Counted from the stretch's first letter, positions 46,036-58,281 are shown. The stretch is DNA of 64,000 nucleotides from Chaetoderma sp. LZ-2023a (GCA_034401795.1 CM067374.1:129834901-129898900), one strand, 5' to 3'. Numbers and translations: made by a program. Notes: generated by a model from the sequence alone, not told the origin.

Positions 46036-46860
46036 TCAGAAAATATCGTTCATTGCCCTCTGAAATACGGCACCTGAGTTGCAAAAACCAAAAGGCATCC
46101 GAACAAAGTTGAACAAACCTTCACTGCAAACGAACGCTGTTTTCTCTATGTCTTGGCTGTCCATTGGTATCTGCCAATAGCCAGACTTCAAGTCCATAGT
46201 CGAAAATATCGTTGCACCGCGCATCGAGTAAAAAATATCCGTTATATTCGGCAATGGATAACTGTCTTTACGACATACAGAATTCAACTTCCTGTAGTCA
46301 ACACAAAATCTCATGTCCCCGCCCTTCTTAGGGACTAACGTAATGGGCGACGCCCAGGGCGATGACGACGGTCTTATGACGCCCGCTGCCAGCATTTCAG
46401 CCACTTGATTCTTGACTACATATTGCTTGGCAAGCGGTAGACGGTAGGCTTTCTGCCTTATAGGAAACGCATCTCCTGTTGGTACCGCACACTTCACTTT
46501 GGGGACCAATCCTAAAGTGTTTGGACGAGCTGTATCAAAGTTATCCGCAAAGTCCTCAAGCACTTTGTCGATAGCTTTATATCCGGTCATTTCCTTGCAA
46601 CTCTCATACACATAATCTATTTGCTCCCTATAGGGGTATCTAAAGGGATACACCTGGCCAAACCATACTACTACTTTGGCCTGATAATCAATCTTCGCAT
46701 TTCCCAAGTGCAAAGCATCTGCACCAAGCAAACATTCATGCCGTATTCTCGCTACTACCGTACTCGGAATAGGACGGGCGTTACTGAATTTTACCTGGGT
46801 CTCCCCCAAAAGTTCTATTGGGGAACCATTTACTGCCAAGAGCATCTTCACTCTTTTCAA
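46036..46860 (-). pseudogene. Ty3-like protease end and reverse transcriptase N-terminal part (element 2)
   Basis: The first part includes 'HECLLGADALHLG', typical of the retroviral-type aspartic protease C-terminus. The polymerase follows with 'GVIRPSSSPWASPITLVPKK', 'FCVDYRKLNSVC', 'YPLPNITDIF' and 'TMDLKSGYWQIPM', the classic Ty3/gypsy blocks. Minus strand, downstream of the DTG protease segment. An in-frame stop ends it just before the VDD block, so it is inactive. Confidence 0.9.
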
Positions 46861-47081
46861 TGGCCTGCATTCAACATGCTACGCCATATATCCTTGCGAA
46901 TCAAGGATGTACTAGCACCAGTATCCACTAAGGCATGCAAGTACTCACCCTGATCCGTTAGACCGTTTTTATCAATTTTCAGACGGATTAGAAACCGCTC
47001 GGTCGGTGAACTCATCAACGGTCTCTTCCGTCGTCGTTTGACGGACTCCTCCGTCGTCGGTTGACGGACTCCTCCGTCCAC
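46857..47081 (-). pseudogene. Aspartic protease segment of Ty3-like element 2
   Basis: 'LHALVDTGASTSLIRKDIW' contains the DTGA active-site motif of retropepsin-like proteases. It overlaps by a few bases, in another frame, with the reverse-transcriptase frame at 46036-46860, so a frameshift (natural or decay) lies between them. Confidence 0.85.
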
Positions 47082-47823
47082 TAACTACCTCGGCGTAACT
47101 GTTTTGACAGGAGGATGAGTCCTGTCTGACACCGTATGAATAACGGCCATGCTCCTCCATCCCTTCACCTGTCAACAAGAATCCATCGCGGTCCTCATAT
47201 TCATCATTACTTCTTAAACGATTGTTTATGTCCTTTCTGACATTCCGTGAACAGTCCCTCGGCGTGACAGTTCTCTCCTGCTGTCTTCGGTCGACTAGGT
47301 CGATGTCCATATCATCGGTGCGGGGATGCTTGATCGCCCGGCGGCCGGTTGGACCCTTTTGTTGGGTCCATGCAGGACCGTTCTGCGGCGGATGTTCGTA
47401 CTGTGGGCAGTCTCTCACGTAGTGGCCGTCTTTGCCACACCCGAAACATCTTACCGTTATGGCAGGAGTCGTCTTCCGTTTCATATACGCCCCAAAACAA
47501 TTCTGGGCCGTGTGTCCCTCTCTCCCGCACTGGGAACAGGTCATCGGCGGCACCCGCCGCGGTTGTCGGGGTCGCTGGGCAGCCTGTCTGCCGACGTTCT
47601 CCCTCGGCTGTACCGCTTGATGACAGTCACTTCTGTAATGGCCGACCCGGCCACAATTATAGCAGGTAATGTGCTGCAAGTCTCGTCCCGTTCTGACTGG
47701 TCGGGGCGAGGGTGGGGTGTGTTGCTTTGCCTGTGAGGCTGTCTTCTTCGTGGGCTGGGCGGCCCCAGCCACCGGCTTCTGCTGCTGTAGCTGCATGTCA
47801 CTGACCAAGCCACAGTCGCTCAA
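46972..47823 (-). pseudogene. Gag C-terminal part with three CCHC zinc knuckles (element 2)
   Basis: Three nucleic-acid-binding knuckles are visible in series: 'CYNCGRVGHYRSDC' (~47660), 'CSQCGREGHTAQNC' (~47530) and 'CFGCGKDGHYVRDC' (~47445). They are followed by a hydrophilic linker towards the protease. Three knuckles are more than the one or two usual in Ty3-like Gags. Confidence 0.9.
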
Positions 47824-48563
47824 TCATCTTGCTCTGTTGAGCAATCTGTTTTTTTAATGTTCCCACCACGCTCCAGACCTCTTTTTCCTCGTCTGGTCCT
47901 AACATATTCACCTCCATGCTCTCCTCTATTTTCATTGCTCGGAGCAGGTCGTCACAGGTGGCTTCCTCCTCCGCAATCTCAATAGCGCAGGCCAGGGTGG
48001 TGGCCTTCTTTCGGACAATTCTCTTGCTGAGATGGTGGTCGGATAGTCCCTTGAGGTAAATTCCCATCACGGTCTGACGGTTGTCGGCGTTCTCACCCCC
48101 TCTAAATCGTACTTTATACGTTCGCCTTCGTTGGCTGATATGAAGTTTACCGTGATATAATCATGGAACTCATCAAATGTGACGTCTTCCCTGATCTTGC
48201 CCACTAGGAACCCATCTATGGCTCTGGACAACTGCCCTCGTGCCGCTTGGGTGATGACGTAGGCTGGTATGCCCTCTAGCCGTCCTTCATTAGCGACCCA
48301 TGCTCGCCGGGTCTCATCGAGGAAGGTTCTCACCTCCTCCGGCACTACTCCGCCACAGGGCTGTATGCGGTAGATCGTGTCCCGGATCTCCCTCCGGTAC
48401 ACCCGCTCGGCTTCCCGACGGTTACTGCTTTCAACAATGGCTCCCGTGTTGCTACGCCCATCGTCTGCATGGCGGCTATGGTCTCTGGTCTAAGCTGGGG
48501 TTGCAGCGGTACCTCCATGAGTGGCAGGGCAGGGTCAACGCCTCGCTTGGCTGGTGTTGCCAT
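47798..48563 (-). pseudogene. Gag N-terminal and capsid part of Ty3-like element 2
   Basis: It starts at the ATG at 48563 ('MATPAKRGVDPALPLMEVPL'), shifts frame near 48440, and continues as 'IYRIQPCGG' and 'EDVTFDEFHDYITVNF' (48067-48402), then 'IYLKGLSDHHLSKRIVRKKA' (47798-48070). The 48067-48402 part is ~90% alike to element 1 gag at 12239-12530, so both belong to one family. Homologous untranslated sequence extends to ~48715, where the element is cut off. Confidence 0.85.
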
Positions 48564-48747
48564 TCTGTGTTTTTACTGATAATGAAAACTGATAATGATT
48601 CTTGGAAGACGGGGTTGCTCGGGGCAGACTACCTCTGTAGTTATCTTCACGGCAGCACCCGTGCGATACTCGTGATGCTGGGTGATTCTGGTGCTGTCGG
48701 CCAACTTTGAATCCATGTTGATCATGTTTAATTGTGTATTTAGTTAA

Positions 48748-48939
48748 CCATTTCACCGACAAATGAAAAAGTATATTCTTTACGATATAAAACTTATTCT
48801 GTTGAATATTCTGAAATAATTAATTTAACTGGAAGCCATTGGCAGCAACAACTGCCAGTCAAATTAATTTCAAATATTCAATAGTTTTCCTGTATTGTAG
48901 CATTGAAGATGAGACATGGGGAATTCAGCAGTGAAAAGG
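48748..48939. mobile_element. TTAA-flanked palindromic MITE family 2 (full copy)
   Basis: 192 bp between TTAA at 48744-48747 and 48940-48943. Tips 'ccatttcaccg' and 'gtgaaaagg'. Core arms 'ttgaatattctgaaataatt' / 'aattaatttcaaatattcaa'. It lies at the broken 5' edge of Ty3-like element 2. Confidence 0.8.
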
Positions 48940-48943
48940 TTAA

Positions 48944-49408
48944 TGAATAGCTACATGTCCTTGAGGGTTAAAAGTATATGGATGTCTAAAAGTATATGGA
49001 TGTCTAGTATTCATTACCTACATGTACCTGCAACAATGGATACAATTTACCTGCTTCCAAAAATACAAAATACATAAAAAGACTGAACTGATTGTAAAAT
49101 TTATTGAATCTTCATAGTTTTATTATTTTCCCAGCTTTATTTTGCTATGCTTAGCAAAACATAGTAAAAGAAACCCTAACCTTCACCATGAAAGATAATT
49201 CTCTACATTTACCTACCTTAATTGCTAGGGGCATGTGATTGGGTTATTATTTTATTGGGCCTCACGACATGATACCAACTGCTATTGCATAAATTGTGTG
49301 TATGTAGTTAAAATAACTGAGAACCACCCATGTAGAGCCTTACTTCCACTTCACATTCTGCATTAACAATCTACAGCTAATAGCAAAATTAATTATTTAA
49401 ATAATTAA
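48944..49408. other. AT-rich spacer
   Basis: No gene. 'aaaagtatatggatgtcta' is directly repeated at ~48970 and ~48987. Confidence 0.4.
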
Positions 49409-49854
49409 GGAAACATTAAAATAAAGTTATCGTATTTGTCGTAAACCGGTAACAGTAAAAGTTATCGTATTTGCCGTAAACTGGTAACAGTAAAAGTCAT
49501 CGTATTTGTCGTAAACTGGTAACAGTAAAAGTTACCCACTTTGTAGATTAATTGTAAAGTTAATACAACTCATCACCTTGTATAATATTCAAGGCAATAG
49601 TTTGGTTATTGTATTTATAGTCAGCTCTGAATGGCACGGAGAAACGCCGTGCCGAAGCATCGAATCTTGTTGGTCTAGTCAGATCAGGCCCAGATACGTA
49701 TACAAATATCGTCAAGTACACCTTTAGACGAGGCGAGCTCGTATCACTCTCTTTCATCCTCGGTAAGACGGGTTGTCGCAGCAACCTTACATACAAGTCT
49801 TGCCGAAGCGGGAAGAGAATTAATTCACAAGGACCCGAAGATCAGAAATTTTCA
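49409..49854 (+). mobile_element. Isolated LTR fragment matching 11348-11793
   Basis: 446 bp, colinear with the element 1 LTR segment, including the three ~36-bp units. It is in plus orientation, opposite to the neighbouring Ty3-like element 2 (minus), so it is not that element's own LTR. It cuts the end of the minus-strand frame at 49842-50657. Confidence 0.75.
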
Positions 49855-50657
49855 ATATGACCAAAGTTACTGACAGCTTCTCTCAGATACCTGACTTCTG
49901 CCTGTAGCTCCTTCAGTTCAAGTTGCTTTGTAACCGCTTGCTGAATTAGGTTTGAAAGAGGATGAAGCATCGACAAATTATTCATCAGGGGAGGATTAGT
50001 AGTTGTGTGGTTCTGAGCGGTAGCATGTGGAGCACTGTGTTGTGCATGGCAGTGGCATGAAGATAAAGATGGTCCTGCTGCTTGCGTATTTGCTTCTGGA
50101 GCAGTTGCTGCCATAGTAGCTGCAGTTACTTCCTGTAGTCTTAATGAATCTCTGAGTTCTTTATTTTTGGTTTCTAGCTGAATGCACCAAGCCTGTGTTG
50201 TTCCCATGCATTGGATTAAATTGCTAATTTCATGCTCTTTTTCCGTCACTCTGTCTTCACGTTGCTTCACACGTCGTTCTCTCGCTCTAACCGCTGTTTA
50301 TTTTTCCTTTACTGCCTTGAGCCATTCTGCTAAGAGAGTGGATTCAGACAAGACTGGTGGCTGTACATTAACAGTATCAGAGGAGTCATTCAGCATTAGT
50401 GGAGTAGTGCTATGAGCAGCAGCAGGGGTTTCAAGCTCCAGAGGCGCAGTGATATGTGCCACAGTAGGAGCATTTGCTATTAATGGCGTAGCGTTATGTA
50501 TGACAGTAGCACTCGATGTTAAGGCTATTGTGCTGTGTGCCACAGAAGATGAAGCACCTGATATTAACTGCGTGGCGTACGATGCCTGTGCAGATGCATT
50601 CGGTACTGTCGGTGTGGTGACACGTGCCATGGCAGAAGTACTTGACACTGAAGCCAC
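49842..50657 (-). pseudogene. Thr/Ala-rich, coiled-coil-like open frame with one stop, truncated by an LTR
   Basis: Two segments in one frame (50657-50301 and 50297-49842) are separated only by a TAA at 50298-50300. The N-terminal half is Ser/Thr/Ala/Pro-rich with imperfect repeats around 'AHSTTPL'; the C-terminal half has heptad-like stretches ('DRVTEKEHEISNLIQCMG', 'LELKELQAEVRYLREAVS'). The first true ATG is near 50630. The frame runs to the LTR boundary, so its end is lost. It may be a gag-like relic or a host gene remnant; no domain recognised. It lies head-to-head with CHORDC1. Confidence 0.45.
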
Positions 50658-50758
50658 GGTATTGGTCGACCGGATTTACTCAACACAACAACAAGAGTAG
50701 TAACGTTTTCACAAAAAGTTAAATAAAATAGTTTATTCTAACATATTTTAACAAGATA

Positions 50759-50834
50759 ATGGCTCTTATTCAGTGCTACAATAAAGGATGTGGTCAGATG
50801 TTCGATCCAGACAAGAACAACGAAGGCAAGGAAA
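50759..50834 (+). CDS. CHORDC1: CHORDC1 orthologue, exon 1
   Basis: The ATG at 50759 opens 'MALIQCYNKGCGQMFDPDKN' and the exon ends GAA A|GTTAAA at 50834. This is the start of the first CHORD zinc-binding domain (C-x4-C-G) of CHORDC1/morgana, an HSP90 co-chaperone that restrains ROCK and stress signalling in animals. The leftover A plus the AT at the start of the exon at 63299 form an Asn codon and continue the domain in frame. The donor GTTAAA is weak. The upstream ~100 bp holds no obvious TATA box. Confidence 0.9.
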
Positions 50835-52620
50835 GTTAAAAGATGTATTTACGGCATAATAAGTGTGTGTTATATGTTTCCGGGATATTTTCTGTTACAC
50901 GGACTTGGTTGGTGGGACCGCCTATGCAAATACGGCAATATCGTGTTTCTATCCCCTTGGGCATAGATTGTACAGCACCTTTTGAAAACACCTAAAACGT
51001 TGCTATTTATTCGTATCAGACACTCGACAACATTTCTAACAAAATTTGTCATTTATTAACAATTTTCATTACATTTTGCTGCATTGCAGCTATCACCAGA
51101 ATTTTTTTAATTTGACAAATAATGAAACTGAATAATTTCGCACCTTTTTCCATCTGAAAAAGTTATAATCTGGAAATATAATAAATGGAAAATATCTGGC
51201 AATAATGCATTGCACCCAAAGATCGTTGGCTAGATTTGAAAAAATAAATGCGAGGCTAAATGTAGTCTATCTATCAAAATGGGTGACATTTTATATTTTG
51301 CAGAAATAGAAATAATCTGTGAATACGGCAGCATTTATTACCATAAAACATGGAATAGAAAAGGTGGAATAATAAAGATAGCATGAAAAATATATGCATT
51401 GATACGGCACACAGCCCATTATAGAGTAAGATTAAGTAAGTGATTATAAACTTTGAATTGACTCCGGTTACCGTAGTACTATATTGAAATAAATATGACA
51501 GACTAACTAATCAGATATGTTTTATATTGATTTTATTCATAAATACAACTTACAATATTGCTGATATTCGGAAATCAGACGATAATGATATCGCAATATT
51601 TTCGATAAAATGGGGAAATTGCCCAGCTCTACCTGGAACCGGGTACCCACCCCAACAACCAGGTACCCGCCCCAAACAACCGGGCACCCGTAATCCTGAA
51701 CCAACCAATCTTGTTTACATGGCTAAGCAGGAGTGACTGTGACCACCATTTTGTGCTCTCAAAATCTCAAGGTTTTACCTTGTGTTTTTGTGATAATTGT
51801 GCCTAGATTCTTTCTAATCGACAACTAATTGGATTACTATGGGGAACGCCACTGATACTTAGGTCATATATCGCTTTAAAAGTATTCTCGTTATATTGGA
51901 GACTTAGTCTCTGGTTTCCGTTTGTATCATATGCTACATTTTATCGTAACAGGGGTGTATGGGAACGCGGAAAATGCCTATATGATCTCTTCCTTTAACC
52001 CCCCAACAGAAATCAGGCAGTGTGAAACGTTCTTCTTTGGTTTTCCATGAACGAAGTTCACGGTTGCTAACGCTATATCGGCTATAGGCCATTATAAATC
52101 GTGATTGCCTAGGCGAGTGACGGATGTCACCCCCTTTTCACTTGGATTATTTCGTTAGAGAACAGTTATTTTGAAAACCTTGGTTGGATATTGTGGCACT
52201 GCAGCTCTACCGTGATTTACAACAGTAGCTGTTATTTCATTTCTGTTGTTTTCTCGAGTTGTTATTTAGACAGCTTAGGTGTCTTTATGTCATTCGTCTT
52301 GGAAGTATATTTTTGAAATTAATTATGAAATTTACCGTGAATGGTTATGACACAGTTCCCTGTTTCGTTTTATACATCCTGTAGGATCAATTTATGGGTG
52401 TATTTCTTTACCTTTAACATTCTTATCGCCTGTTCAGTGATCTTGGTTGCGCGTTAAGGTAGTATGAGTGCTGGAGGGTTAACTTATAATTTATTGATCA
52501 AAATATTTGAAAATTATTTGTCTGCCTTCCATTCTGTGTTTGATCCACTTGCTTATTGTAGCTTTGTAAGCCCAAGCCCCCACCCCCCCCCCCCCCCCCC
52601 CTTCATACGGCAATTGTCAT
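50835..52620. other. CHORDC1 intron 1, left part
   Basis: No coding region recognised. 51636-51690 has three 'ccgggtacccaccccaac'-like repeats. A poly-C run at ~52576-52602 immediately precedes the DIRS-like gag frame. Part of 51700-52620 may be the left terminal region of the DIRS-like element, but no matching terminal repeat was identified. Confidence 0.45.
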
Positions 52621-52626
52621 AAGTTT

Positions 52627-53299
52627 GTGAAGGTTGTTTACAAGGACCGTGTGTGTTCAGGGTGGTCCGTCGAACTTATGGTTAAATTTTTGTTTGGGCC
52701 TGCTATGCATGGGTTCTTGCATAATGTCCTGCCCACACTGGTGTCTGCCCTTATCCCGAAGACTGCGGCACAACCTCTTCCCATGTTTGAGATGGAACCT
52801 GTCCACGGACAGGGTCCTGGTCTTGCTATCGTGGGTGCCATCTTGTATGGCCCGCTGGCAGTCCCGTCGGACTCCGATCTGACAGGTTCTGCTTCGCCGC
52901 AGCCACCTCCGGGTGGTCCAGTAGCGGTAGCCGGACCATCCAGCATGGAAGCCATTTGCCATGATCGCTCCGGTGTGTCTTCATCCCGCGATAACTCTTC
53001 GGAGGATGAGGAAGCCATGGAGGAGAGGTTGTTGTGGCCCGAGATTTCACGGTTGAAGCATATGGAGGTCGATTCCGTCCCGTTTGCTACCAATCCATGC
53101 AGTGGCGGGTGGGTCTGGTCAGGTTGGTACTCGCCTATCATGCCTGAAACAGTGGCTAGACACTGGGTGCCGTTGGCGCCCGTGTACGGGTCCGGAACTG
53201 TCACAGGTCTGCACAGTGTACCGTGCAGGACTGGATTGTTCTATAGGGTGGCGGCGGAACCGCACAGTTCCAGTGCTTATAACTATCCAGCAGCGGCTC
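52627..53299 (+). pseudogene. DIRS-like retroelement, gag-like ORF, 5' half
   Basis: An open frame of ~224 codons up to the insertion point. It shows an N-terminal hydrophobic stretch, a Pro/Gly-rich part, an acidic 'SSSRDNSSEDEEAMEE' segment and a Trp-rich region. Its frame reopens exactly at 59466 when the 53300-59465 insert and one GGCTC copy are ignored. The assignment to DIRS rests on the recombinase and RT traces downstream, not on this part alone. Confidence 0.55.
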
Positions 53300-53489
53300 C
53301 AGGGGTCGAAATTCACAATTTCAGCAGAATCAATTCGGATTACTGTAAATTTGCTCAACAGGATTCCCATATAGAAAGCTCAACGGGAATCCAATACACT
53401 GAGGGGTTTTCATTTCTATGTCATACACGGGATAAATACATTGTCTTAGTATTTATTATACATACAATTTTATATTTCAGAAGCTTCCC

Positions 53490-56297
53490 TAGGCTTGCAC
53501 GATATTGTCCTAGGAGGTATCCCAATATATCGTGGTGAGAAAATAGCGATATTTCGATATATCGTATAGCCAATTTTATGGTATGAAATCACGGGGTGAA
53601 TTGGTCTTGGGTTGAGTTAGACTGCACGGGTTGGCTTATGTAGACATATCGGCTTCGCTATAAGTTTTCATATTAACCTTAAATATTGCGTACTCTAACC
53701 TTTAACCATAACTTGGTAATTGGTAAATTTCAACAAAAACTTTAAATCCAGTCGCCAAAGAACGAGTGTTAATAACACGAAAATAGGACAGAATTTCCCC
53801 GTTATAAATTTTTGACGCCTTACACCTTGTGTTAATGTATAACTTATAGCGGGAGTGAAATTATTACATTGGACAACCTAAATATTGCGTACTCTGTTAT
53901 AGGGTTGGGCGATTTCTCGATATTATCGTCAATATCGTCAATACCGACAGGATGATATTGCACTTTTAACTGTGAGCATAATATAAAGAACTAAGTTAGA
54001 AATGTCATACTCTTACCTCTATTCGGTCCAGTAATAGTCTTTAAGTAATAATCTAGTCTTTGTCTAAGGTAATAAAAACTTAATAAACTCCAAAATAATC
54101 TGTGTTCATTTAATTCATGGTTTGTTTGCGCTAATAAAATGATTTAAAGTACAAAATAATCCTTTGTTGTTCACTTTTCATAATTGCATAAATAGACGAC
54201 GCCATGTTTTTTCTTGCCTCATTCTGAGTATTAGTCAGTGGGGAATACCATTTGCACTACCCACATTTCATTCTGATGACGTCATTACTACAGGTCAAGC
54301 TATTTATCCATTAGTCATTGATCTGCATGGTTAAACATTCTTCTGACCGTGAAAGATTTAAACTTTAAAACTTTTGAGGTCGATAGGAAACCACACACAC
54401 TTAATCCCTTATCAATACCACAGCTTGGAACGGTGGGTGAGGGGGCAGTTAATCTCTTGCTTTACCGTTATACGATTTTATGTTACTTTATACAATATAT
54501 TTAGCATTTTTAAACGAATCAGATCAAAATTCATTCCACATATAACATTACGGATTTATTCTAAGTGAGAAACATCCTTAAAATAAAGAATTTAGGCCTA
54601 ATTATTTCCAGTTTTCTATCAGTTGTGGCAGTCTTGGCTGCGGAGTTAACTGGGTTAATTTCACACATCCCGGCTACGCCTTGAGATCAGTGGATAAACC
54701 CGCTAAGTAGTGAGTGAATTTGAATAGGTCTACAATGGGGCAAATTAGTATTTAATATTACAGACCAAATAAAATCTGATATAATTGTTTCCAGTCTTCA
54801 CGCTCGTTCTCGTTCAAAATCATGCAGTGTTATTTTATTAATTTGCATCGTCTATGCTAGCAGCGGCCGTGATAACAGCTGTCGGAATTCTGCAGTGTGA
54901 ATTCTGATTGGCTCAAGTATGATACGGTGGCCAATCAGATTTCGTTCTGCAGAATTCCTTTCTGCGCGATGAAGTTAATGCATATTCCTTGCTCAATCTT
55001 TTGACAGTTGTCGTGAGGTAAAGCGTGAGGTAAAGATAACATAAAATACAACACAAGAACAGAAGAAAATCCTTTATTTTTCTTATTTGTGATGGGTTAG
55101 TTGCATTACATTCGTTGCTTTAAACTGTATATTGAAGGGTGTCAAAGTGTGGAATTTCGTGTATTAAATATGTGGAAATGGTAATCATGGCGATCTTAAT
55201 TTACGGTTTCAATGCAACAAATTTAATGAAAATAACTTTCAGACACCACCAATTTGAAATACATGTTATTCTATGTTTACACCCTAACTCCACACCTCAC
55301 CCAAATGACGATATATCGTGATACCGCGGTATTTTAATGAGATACCGATATCATCATGCCTTGAGCAATATCGCCCAACCCTACTCTGTTATAATCATCG
55401 TTTATTACATCAAAATTAATCCAAACATTTGATTTTTCATGTCGTCTTTGTGAAAATGTACAAATCACGTGATATTAGGAATGCGCTTTAGATCCATAGA
55501 TATCTAATCTTTAGATCTGAGCCGCATTTACAGAGTACCCGTTTACTAATAAGTTAGCCTTCAGAAACAGTTTGGATAGTTCACCTTGCAGGGTAAAGCG
55601 TGTATGCCGTCTCATTTAGCTATCACATTTGTGAACGCACCACCTCTCGCCTCCAAAATCAGGAGAGGGAACAATATCATGTGATTTATATATTTGCTAA
55701 TAATAGTTAGCCCTCAGAAACTTCTCGGATAGTTCACCTTGCTGGCTAAAATGTGTATACTGTCTCGTGTACCCATCAAATTTGTGCACCGCCTCTCACC
55801 TCCAAAGCAAGCAATATCACATGATTTATATATTTTCGCGACGCCATTTATTGTCCAATTTAGGATTAATTTTGATTTTATAAACCATGCTTATTTAGAA
55901 ATATTTAATATTTATACCGTCCCAGGTAATAATTTCACTCACGCGATCATGGTTTTGAGATATACAGTGTGGCAGCAAGAAATTATATCGGTAAATTGCA
56001 ATAAATTTTCGTATTATTGTCCATCTTTTAAACAAATTTTAAAGAATGAACTTCAAATTTTTCTTCACCTATTCCTAATATAAGTCCACCCCACTGGCAA
56101 AGATGTTGGTTTGGAAATAAATTGAACAGCTGGCCGTAATAGAAGGGCACGCTACAAACACATGACAAATAGGCAGAATACGGCATGACGCTAAAATTTT
56201 CGCGATATTTTGATTTTTTCAAAATCGAATTGTAAAAAATGGTGGCTGGAAAAAAAAATAGCGATTTTCGATAATATCGGATGATCGTGCAAGCCTA
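53490..56297. mobile_element. hAT-like non-autonomous element (second level)
   Basis: Ends TAGGCTTGCACGAT (53490) and ATCGTGCAAGCCTA (56297) are perfect 14-bp inverted repeats with 'cgatat'-rich subterminal sequence. The neighbouring 8-mers (AGCTTCCC, CGGTGCCC) do not form a clean duplication, so age or recombination is possible. It contains the 53900-55383 insertion. No coding capacity. Confidence 0.65.
53900..55383. mobile_element. hAT-like non-autonomous element with 8-bp duplication (third level)
   Basis: TAGGGTTGGGCGAT at the left and 'atatcgcccaaccc' + TA at the right, flanked by a perfect 8-bp duplication CTCTGTTA (53892-53899 and 55384-55391). Length 1484 bp. Subterminal repeats of 'atcgatat' type. 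No transposase frame. Confidence 0.9.
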
Positions 56298-57131
56298 CGG
56301 TGCCCTGAGCACATTTCACTCTCATGATTCTGATTTTAAGTTCATGTTGACAAACAACAGACAGAGATCCTACCTGATACTACAAACTTTCCTTGAATTC
56401 ATGAACAAACAAATACTGATACAACTCAGTTGCCATAGAAATTGCTGATCTTTTTTCCTAATTATCATATGGAACCCCAGCCATATACAAAAAAGTATAT
56501 GCAGTAATTAATAATTATGCATATTAGGATCTGATTGTATTGGTCTCTCAGGAAAACTTTTAGTATGATACTGTACATACAAGGGGTATTTATTGTAAAC
56601 CAGTCAATCTTATTCTAAGTGACAGCTTTTATTTTCAAAGAAGTAGAACTTTGAGATTTCATATTAATGGATGAATCCAATCTGTTACTCAATCCAATCT
56701 GTTACTCAAGTATTGACCTCATAATCAATTACATCACATATAGGTTGATGTCACAAGTCACTATTATGATTGACAGCCAATACTAACTCTTGGAGTAGTC
56801 TGTTAGTAAATATGAATTGTATTTTTTGCCATTTAATAAACATTCTGTTGACTGCTTTGAGGCTGAGTTAGTTTCAAAGTATTCACCAAGTTAGCTGTAT
56901 AGTTGCCATGAAATTGAGATTCTGTGACTTCAGGATTCAAAGTATATAAATAAAATCCATCCGAACATGTGTAACGCTTGGGCCGGGCCTTAGCTAGAGA
57001 TGGGCGGGGCATAACTAAAAGTGGATTCATCCATTGTGATATAAGTACTGTAATATTTCTCAAGTAAACTTGTCAAAAAACACATTGAGTTTTTGTTTTA
57101 TATCCATTCATTACATTTCCAGACCAAGAAG

Positions 57132-58273
57132 TAAGCTTGCGCGATTTTTCGATGTAATCGTGAAGTTCGATTTATTTTTAAACTCGCGATTTTTACGATG
57201 TAATTGAGGAAAAACCGGAAAATCGTCAAAATTTCACGTTTGTTTGAAATCTGAAGTTTGTGTTTTTCTGTCCCATTTTATCAGTACATGAGTGCAATTA
57301 TAATCGATTCACGCCCGTGTTCAGTGTGTTTATATCCCACCGTGCCATGCACGTGGCGAATAATTACTAATCACAACACAAAGCTCTATGATTAACAAGC
57401 TAACAATAGCGAGATAAGACCTTTGTCATTGAGAAAACCACCTAGTTACTGCGTCAAATCGCCATATAATTTTCTTTCTTTCGCTACAGACCCTGAGTCT
57501 GTCGTGAAATACCAAGCAAATATACTTAGTTGCAGAGTGTAAGGCAATAATCAGTGAGCATAATTCTTTTTAATTCTAGAATTAGCAATTTCAGGCGCTG
57601 TAATAATTTTTCCTTTTTGAGTCTAATTAAAGAAAATAAAGCAACAACATTTCAGATTGTTGTATTTTGAACTGTGCATTATGTTGATTACTCTTACATG
57701 TAAATCGTACATTCTGAAAGCAACTATAATCCTATAGGACGAGTTTACGCTCTTACACTCATACCTACACAAAGCTACCGTCCTATGTATGTGGATTGCA
57801 CAGTATCTCCCCAGGTACTAATATTAGCACCTTCGTGTTGCTCCGGTAATGACCTAAGCTCGTCCTACAAAGGGAGGCTATAAGCGGAAGCTGATACATC
57901 ACGTAATTTATATTTTTTCTCGCCAACATTTTATGTCAAATTTTGATGAAATAAATGGTGTTTATTAAACTATACGCAATATTTAGGCGGTGCCAATTAA
58001 TAATTTCACTCCCACGATGATGGATATAAGGTATACACTAAGCATAGACGTAGGATGGTAAGAATTTGTCGCATGAAATTGTGTTCTAATTTCGTGCTAT
58101 TTTTGTATCATTTATTTCAACTTTTTCTAGAAATTCTAAGTCTCAGTTTTCGTGATTTGTCATGTTACCCTGGTTTATGCTTTTGGGAATTTGGAGCTAT
58201 GATTTAATCGAAAATCATGATTCTTTTTATAAAATCGATCGTGATGTTTCAAAGCAAAAATTGTGCAAGCCTA
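57132..58273. mobile_element. hAT-like element with 8-bp duplication inside a TTAA palindrome
   Basis: Left end TAAGCTTGCGCGATTTTT, right end AAAAATTGTGCAAGCCTA, flanked by a perfect duplication CCAAGAAG (57124-57131 and 58274-58281). The ends resemble those of 53490-56297, so they are the same family. The duplicated sequence is part of the family-1 palindrome motif 'gaccaagaagaatatttt', which the element interrupts. Confidence 0.88.
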
Positions 58274-58281
58274 CCAAGAAG

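Noticed and set aside
47222-47857. Plus-strand frames opposite the zinc-knuckle Gag
   Set aside because: Antisense shadows in GC-rich sequence; the minus strand has the CCHC motifs.
52638-53204. Minus-strand frame of 188 residues
   Set aside because: Shadow of the DIRS-like gag frame; the plus strand joins to the downstream recombinase and the minus strand does not.
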